In this document: positions 57,813 to 64,000 of the stretch, piece after piece
Numbering within the stretch: the first letter of the stretch is position 1
Layout of the letters: each line of letters starts with the position of its first letter
DNA from: Puccinellia tenuiflora
Lineage: Eukaryota > Streptophyta > Magnoliopsida > Poales > Poaceae
NCBI GenBank assembly: GCA_012064385.1
Contig: QRDG01000139.1
Span: 589,106 to 653,105 of the forward strand
DNA: 64,000 bases
Reading direction: 5' to 3'
Made by a program: the position numbers and the translations under genes
The notes under the pieces: model-generated
Database searches by the model: none
What the model was told of the DNA's origin: nothing
Seen by the model: the letters and a program-made list of their open reading frames with translations, nothing else

Positions 57813-60420
57813 GTCTTCCCCCCTTAACAAAAACTTCGTCCCGAAGTTTCGGCTCCTTTCACGTAGAGATAAGTAGAAAGAATTTTTGCTGATATTGATT
57901 CACTCAAATTCCCTTCTAACGTGGACGCAAATATTGGTGATCCTTTGTCCCACATACTTTTCTACATCTTCCCTTGATCCATACTATACATCTGTCAACT
58001 TTCATCTAATATTTGTTAAATTCTAGTGATTCTATTACTCCTTCATGTTTCTTGAATCATCTAATTCTGACTCCTCGCATTTCCATGGCTTTATAGCCCT
58101 CTGTCGAAGATCTTCATCTACATCCTTATACGACCTTCCGATATGTTTGTTGGTTCACTTCCCTATAATCCCGAGACTAGCAAGACTTTATTTCTGATGG
58201 TAAACTATTGGCTTTCGTTTCAGAACCTCTGGGTTAACTGTTCTTTCCAGCTTTATAGAACATCATCCATCGAGACTTGGTACTACTTCGACCTTGTCTT
58301 CGTCATCGTATTCCCTTCTAACTGCAAGTCTTCTCCGTCAAGTACTAATCAACATATATATAATTCCCTTTTTTCCTTGAATTTTCCTGAGTCTTCCTCT
58401 ATTCTGGAGTCCGGTTAAGCGAACCTCCTTCCGTCAGCTCTAATCCATCGAGCTTTATTCAGTCAACTCTATTTAGTCAAGCTTCATAACTCACCTTTTT
58501 GCTCAAATCTTAGTATACCTACCTAATGGTCTCAAAAAGAACTTAGGTATATATCCAAAATATTGCGAAATCCCGGTGTCGTCCTCCTATAAAGAGATAC
58601 GATTACCAGGTTTTCAATAATTTTTCGAAGAATACAAGATATATTTACCTTCTGAGGAGTGGAATCTAAGACGTCAATCCTGTGGATAACATCTATCTTA
58701 ATAGTAGCTCTGGATATAAGCTGTAACTATGGTGCTTTGGCTTCACCAGTGTCAGATACCCTCTTCCAAATAGATCAACTTTCTTGGCTTATCATCAATC
58801 CACAACAAACTAGACTCTTTTCCCTTGATTCAAATGTTCTTCGGAACAATGAACTCCGTGTTTGGCAATTAGTTTTACTTCTTCCATCATTGATGATGTC
58901 TACAATAGACGATCAACTCCCTATTTATTCTTGCAGAACTGGAAATATCCACGTTCTTCCGGTCTTCATCCTCCTTTATCTTCAACCTTATAGTACTCTT
59001 GGACACATATGTGTTGATAAACTTCTTCTCAAGCTTGATCCCAGTAGTATCAATATCTCTTCTTTGCTCCTACAACAATCTCTTCCACCAAGTTAAAACA
59101 ATCTCGTTAACATGTATCTGCATTTTATTGCTTCTTCTTTCAATGTCTTTGAATTTCCCTTTTGTCTCTGTCATCCCATGACCTCCGTCATTGTGTTTGT
59201 CAACCATGAAACGACGTCGTGACCTGATAAGCAAAAACTTCACAACCTTCCTTCTCGGATATGTCTCCTAATTTAGCTTTCCTTGCAACATCTTTGATAG
59301 ATCTTTGTCTTCTTTTTGACTTCCTTCTCTTCGCGAGCTTCCATTGCTGCAACAATTCTGGTCACTCGGAACGCTCTCATACTAACCTATGTACCCTCTA
59401 GACCAGTAACATCAAGAAAGAACAAAATGTTGCAACATGCATTTGCATATCAAGTTCAAACTTCATGCTCAGATCTAGTCAATCAAAAATCCAATAAGAA
59501 CCAATAAATCCCAAATATAATTATATATCACTCAGGCACCATTAGCCATAATATAAGTAGTACTTTGAGTATAAACATCTCAAGTACCCAGGCTTAGATG
59601 CTAAAAACTACATGTTAGGTATATATTACCTCATAGACATATTTCATATAACAACTCTTGCCTCACTGGCTTGTGGGACAGGTTTATCCTTCACTCAAAG
59701 TGTGACTTATACGAACATTTACCACAACTGACCATTCGCAATTGAGTAACTCTGACCTTGTGTCTAAGTATACCTATCTTCATCTTAGTTCTAAAGGAAC
59801 TAAGTCTTCTTGGCACTAAACTTCGGCTTCATGCCTTGACGTACTTCCATACTTCTTCATATCTTCAAGTGTAGTCTCACGTTCACTCGTGTAGGTACTA
59901 TTGGTATACATGAATACCATAATACTTTACTTTAGGACAAGTGCACTACTCCATAATCTCCATGAATGGTATCTAATAATCCGACATCCTCATCGGACAT
60001 GAACCATATGGAAGTGGCATACTTACCATAACTTACATGGCTTAGTATATCAAACTTACCATTATTCTTCTCTTCTCTTATCCTTCCATCATCAACTCCC
60101 AATAGGGTTCTACTTCATAGGATGACATCATCAATGGTACCACATCGATATCACTGACTTAGATATACTACAGCTATTATAGAGAGCAACCTCTCACCTG
60201 GTATACCAGTTTTTAAAAGAAACAAGATAGACAAGTACTATACCTATAGAAGACTAGATAAGAATACTCTATATACATATGATGTTATTATTCTCAAGTG
60301 AATAACCATCATAGGTCATAGATAGATATAGTTTAGATAAAATAACTTCCTATAGTCTTTACCAACCTACAAGTCTCCTAAAAGGTTTCAAACCTAAGGT
60401 CGCTTTGCTCTGATACCAGC
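57813..60420 (-). mobile_element. Large-LTR element internal domain (2.6 kb, non-coding)
   Basis: On the minus strand it begins with PBS TGGTATCAGAGC (60418-60407) and ends with a purine-rich tract, TTAAGGGGGGAAGAC (57827-57813), directly before the LTR start. No gag or pol motif was recognised in between; the minus strand is riddled with stops. The segment next to the polypurine tract (about 57815-57900) resembles the 3' end of a degenerate gypsy polyprotein. A non-autonomous derivative. Confidence 0.8.
60407..60418 (-). other. Primer-binding site, right copy
   Basis: TGGTATCAGAGC on the minus strand, identical to 53204-53215. Confidence 0.88.
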
Positions 60421-63400
60421 TGCGGTGACCCAGCACACCACTGCATGGTGTAGTGTGCAAGTCGTTGACATAATACTCACAGAAGGACCTATCCGTGAAT
60501 ATTACATCCCTCAGAGTGGTACAACAGAAACATAGCAGGTCCAAGGTAACACTATAGGATTACAACAAAATTCAATACAAAATCTCGAGAACCTCCACGA
60601 TACATAGAGGATACCCTCGCGCAAATGAAATCCAGAGAAGAGCCAATTCGTAGCACTAAGCGGGAGATTAACTCTAGTTCTAACTCCTAATCCACTACTG
60701 CTGTTGTCACAGCCTTAAACTACTCCAACTGGAGTATCTCTATCCAAGATTGTACTCGTCCTTCCGATAGACGTGGTCGCCTCCATTGGCAAAGTGATCT
60801 CCTTGAATTTGCTGTCATTACTCCGATGTTGCCATAGTTGTTGTTGTTCTCCTATTGGTGTAGTAGCGGTAGACTCCTTGCTGAAGATCTCGATGTCATG
60901 ATGGACCACCGCCAATTCCCTTGATGGCTCCAAGATTCTAAGCAGGGGGTCAAAAGGGAAAGAGTGAGTAACCAGCGTTACCCAGCAAGTCCATTATGTA
61001 CGGTGGGAAGTTTGATGCACTAGCTACAGCTTAGACTCCAGGGAGCCTTAAGCTCAATGCAAGGTTTTTGTAAACATTTCTTTAAGAGGTAGCTTTTATT
61101 CTGAAAACTATGCCCGTCATCCTTCACAGGGCTAGAACTTTCATGGAGTTCCTTTCCTGCAGCGTTCGCAGCTCCTTCCCGGAACAGGGAGTAACATGTT
61201 ACAATTCTTTACACTCTGCAGAGGTGCGTTACTTTACCCATAAGAGATCAAGACTTTGTTACCAACCAGGCGATACTTTCCTGTCCACACTCTCTTTGGT
61301 GTGGGGCCCAGTTTTTGATCCAAGTCATTCACTGTGCTTCTCCGCACAACGCATGCCCACCCAATTCATGCATAGCGAGTTTACCCCTGATGCTCTACCC
61401 CTTCCGGTAGACACCTAGGCTCTCCTTGCAGACCATCCTAGACCCCAGTCGCCGTGGGAATTAAGGGATCCCACCCATATGCATGTAGTCCCGCAAGACC
61501 TACAGCCTACGGCACTGGCAGCCCGTTGACATGCATCCGGGAGAAGTACAGATGGCATTTCCCGTCCCATTCCAGGTCTTATGGTTAACGCGTCTTTACG
61601 GCGCAATCATTATGACGGCATTTGTTGTTAAGTCCTAGGTAATACTTTCCCGTGCAAATGGAACCTCCGGACCTATTCATCTTACCATGGTCCCATCTGC
61701 CAACCATAATAGGTTACCACCAAGCAGGTAGATAGCCAAATAGTCATGTTATTAAAGAAATAGGTTTTATGCTTTCTTTTTTATAAAGGTGATAGTATAA
61801 TAAGGTTTTGCAAATAGTTTTCTAACAAATATTTCAAGAGGTATGAGCAAGTGATGAACTTGCCTGTGATAGAGATGGCAGTTCATGCCCTTCGGGGTTC
61901 TAGGGTTGCGTCAGAACCCGGAGATCTGAAAACAGCAAAGTAGTCCAAGTAAGGACTACTGGAAACACTTGCAATATGCTATTATGCATAAATATGAGAT
62001 GCATCGAATATAACCCAAAATACCCAAACTCACAAGTAAGCGCTTCGCGTTATTGATTACTTTGTTAATGGTGAAATACTTTGAGTTGTTATCACATTCA
62101 GACTTAAGTGTTTGCTATGATTAATGAAGTAATGTTTTACATGATTAATAAACAACTACAGATGTTCAATTCAGAATTGCATTTATTTTATAATTTTATT
62201 TAATCTAACTACTTTCAAAAAGTAATAACACTAGAGTGATTGATTTTCAAATGAACTCCTTTTTGTGTGTTTTACCTAGGATGAGTAACGGAACTAGTCA
62301 TTTACATAATGGTATATGAGTTCAAATTTTATGTTTTGAACTTATATTTCAAATTTATTTTCTTTTTAGAAAACTAGTAGTTTTAGAAGCTAATACAATT
62401 CAATTCCAGTTACTATCTTTTAATTAATTACATAAGAAAATTATTTTCAAATAATTTATTTTAAAATAATTGAAATCATATCCATTTATGGATCTTAGTA
62501 TTTTTCATTCAATAAAACCTTTTCAATAAATTAAATAAAAATCATATTTGAAATCCTTATAAAATTTGGAGTCGAAAACATATTTTTATTTAATTTTAGG
62601 AATTTATTTGGATTTCAAAAAATTTGGTGATGATTAAGTGGCATTTTAGTAATTTTAGATAACCTGTATTTAAAGTTGATTTAATAATTATGCAATAATT
62701 ATAATCTGGTAGATTTTATTTTTCTGATCATTTTGATATTTTATTTATATTTTTCTGACTTATGATTCAAAAGTTATGAATTTTATTAGTTTGAATTATT
62801 TTCTGTTATTTGAATAAAGTTCAAATTTCTGACAACGGGACCCACATGTCAGGTTTTTATTAATTTCGGAACTGGATAAGATCGTGCTGACGTCAGCTGA
62901 CACAGCCACCAAGCCAGCGGCCACACCGACCAAGCGCCGGCCGAATCCGGCCGATTTCGGCCACGCGGACGTGCGCGTTCGACGCGCACGGTCGAGGCGT
63001 ACCCAGGGGTGGCGGCTGCGCCCCTAAATGGTCGCCGGAGCTACCACGGCGACGAAGTACCGCGGCGGCGCACTGGCGGCCGAGCTCGATCTCGAGCTAC
63101 AGAACGCAATCGAGAGGGGAAATGGGTGCAATCGACGCAGCTGCTCACCGAGAGCGTCGGGGACAAGGTTTAGGCGCTGATGGAGCAACGTCAGGCGACG
63201 GAATCGTGCTCGACACCGAGCGGCGGCGTTCGGGGCGCCGGGCTAGTTCTTCACCTCAGCCGCTCCCAGCACCGGCGACTTGCACCAGTGAGTAGAGGAC
63301 GTCGAGGCGGAGTGGTTGGACAAGGTCACCGCTCCGATTGATCCACCGTTCGCCGGCGATTTGAGGGGAAACGACGGCGGCAGTACGGCTAGGGTTAGGG

Positions 63401-64000
63401 TTTCGTGGTCGCTGCTTAGAGAGAGAAAGAAAGAGAGAGAGGAGACCGAGGCGGGTGAGGAGGAGGAGAATGAGATGGGGACGTCTCCCCAGGTCTTATC
63501 CCCGCAAGGAGGCAAGCAAGCAGGAGGTGGCCCGGCCACGGCGTTCTCTGCTTTCTGGCTGAAGGAAGAAGAAGAAAGAAAAGAAAAGGAATTTTTGCAC
63601 ATAACCCCCTGGACTTTTGAGTAACTATGAAAATCTTTAAAACAGAAACTTCACATATTTATTTAGGGCTTTTAGATAAGTCCAAAAATCATAGAAAAAT
63701 TCATGGATGCTCCTAATATTGTAGAGAAGCTCCACATATTTTTGTTTTGAATTTTTGAAATACCCTAGTCACATTTAAAAATAGAGATATGTTTTAGTCA
63801 TTAAATGTATTCACCAATTATTTAAGATGCACCCAAGGTCTTGTGTTCAAAAGCATACTTGCCATGAACATGATCAACTATTAATCATTTTATTACAAGG
63901 TTGGGATGCTCAAGTATCTTTGCAAGACTCATATTTGTGGTCTTTATCATTGGGCTATCTTCTCCCCTGGGATTTTATTCCATTGGAGAAATATTTTTAT
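60421..64000 (-). repeat. Large LTR, right copy (runs off the window)
   Basis: It aligns with 53218-56800 at an offset of 7203 bp, with few substitutions and small indels, except in a strongly diverged patch at 60657-60905. By extrapolation it should end near 65015, outside the window. Confidence 0.87.

Noticed and set aside
58659..59096. 145-codon + frame in the large-LTR internal region
   Set aside because: Antisense to the element, leucine/serine-rich by composition, no known domain.

Overview
This window looks like a plant nuclear chromosome from a grass, most likely Triticeae or a close Pooideae relative. The signs are GT-AG introns, GC-rich third positions in coding exons, and dense nested LTR retrotransposons, CACTA elements and MITEs. 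Several elements carry hallmarks of wheat/barley-type repeats: an Athila-like LTR opening TGATACGTCTCC with an AAGCTTGGGGATGC polypurine tract, and a giant-LTR element opening TGTAATACCCC with an initiator-tRNA-Met primer site. Species cannot be fixed from sequence alone.

Four host genes are complete and can be spliced by eye. Two are near-duplicate germin-like protein genes (9395-10153 and 29748-30484, + strand, 214 aa each, two exons). One is an oligopeptide transporter of the OPT family (37843-44642, - strand, seven exons, 729 aa). One is a type II prohibitin (46780-49576, + strand, five exons, 283 aa). They are unrelated in function apart from the germin-like pair, which arose by duplication and was pushed about 20 kb apart by repeat insertions.

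Layout. 1-8.4 kb: two decayed Ty1-copia pol fragments flank CACTA-type DNA that carries Ulp1-like protease exons, a tandem repeat, a hAT MITE and a LINE-like insertion. 9.3-10.2 kb: germin-like gene 1. 11.5-25.9 kb: a minus-strand gag-only gypsy element (A), split by a plus-strand Athila-like element (B), which is itself split by a Tourist MITE. 26.5-28.9 kb: a Harbinger-like element holding a solo LTR. 29.6-30.5 kb: germin-like gene 2. 30.8-36.9 kb: CACTA remnants and a hAT element carrying a GC-rich minisatellite, with about 1.7 kb of unrecognised sequence. 37.8-44.7 kb: OPT gene. 46.7-49.6 kb: prohibitin gene, with two minisatellites in intron 4. 50-64 kb: LINE-like tail, chromovirus pol fragment with a long open frame, then a large-LTR element (4.6 kb LTRs) in an irregular LTR-internal-LTR-internal arrangement that runs off the right edge.

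I did not find a novel multi-gene system. The most unusual observations are the irregular large-LTR array with a length-conserved but strongly diverged 72-codon frame in its two LTRs, the repeated primer-site-like units of element B, a 263-bp identical block between the two germin-like genes, and the hAT element with captured GC-rich minisatellite. All identity counts were made by eye.
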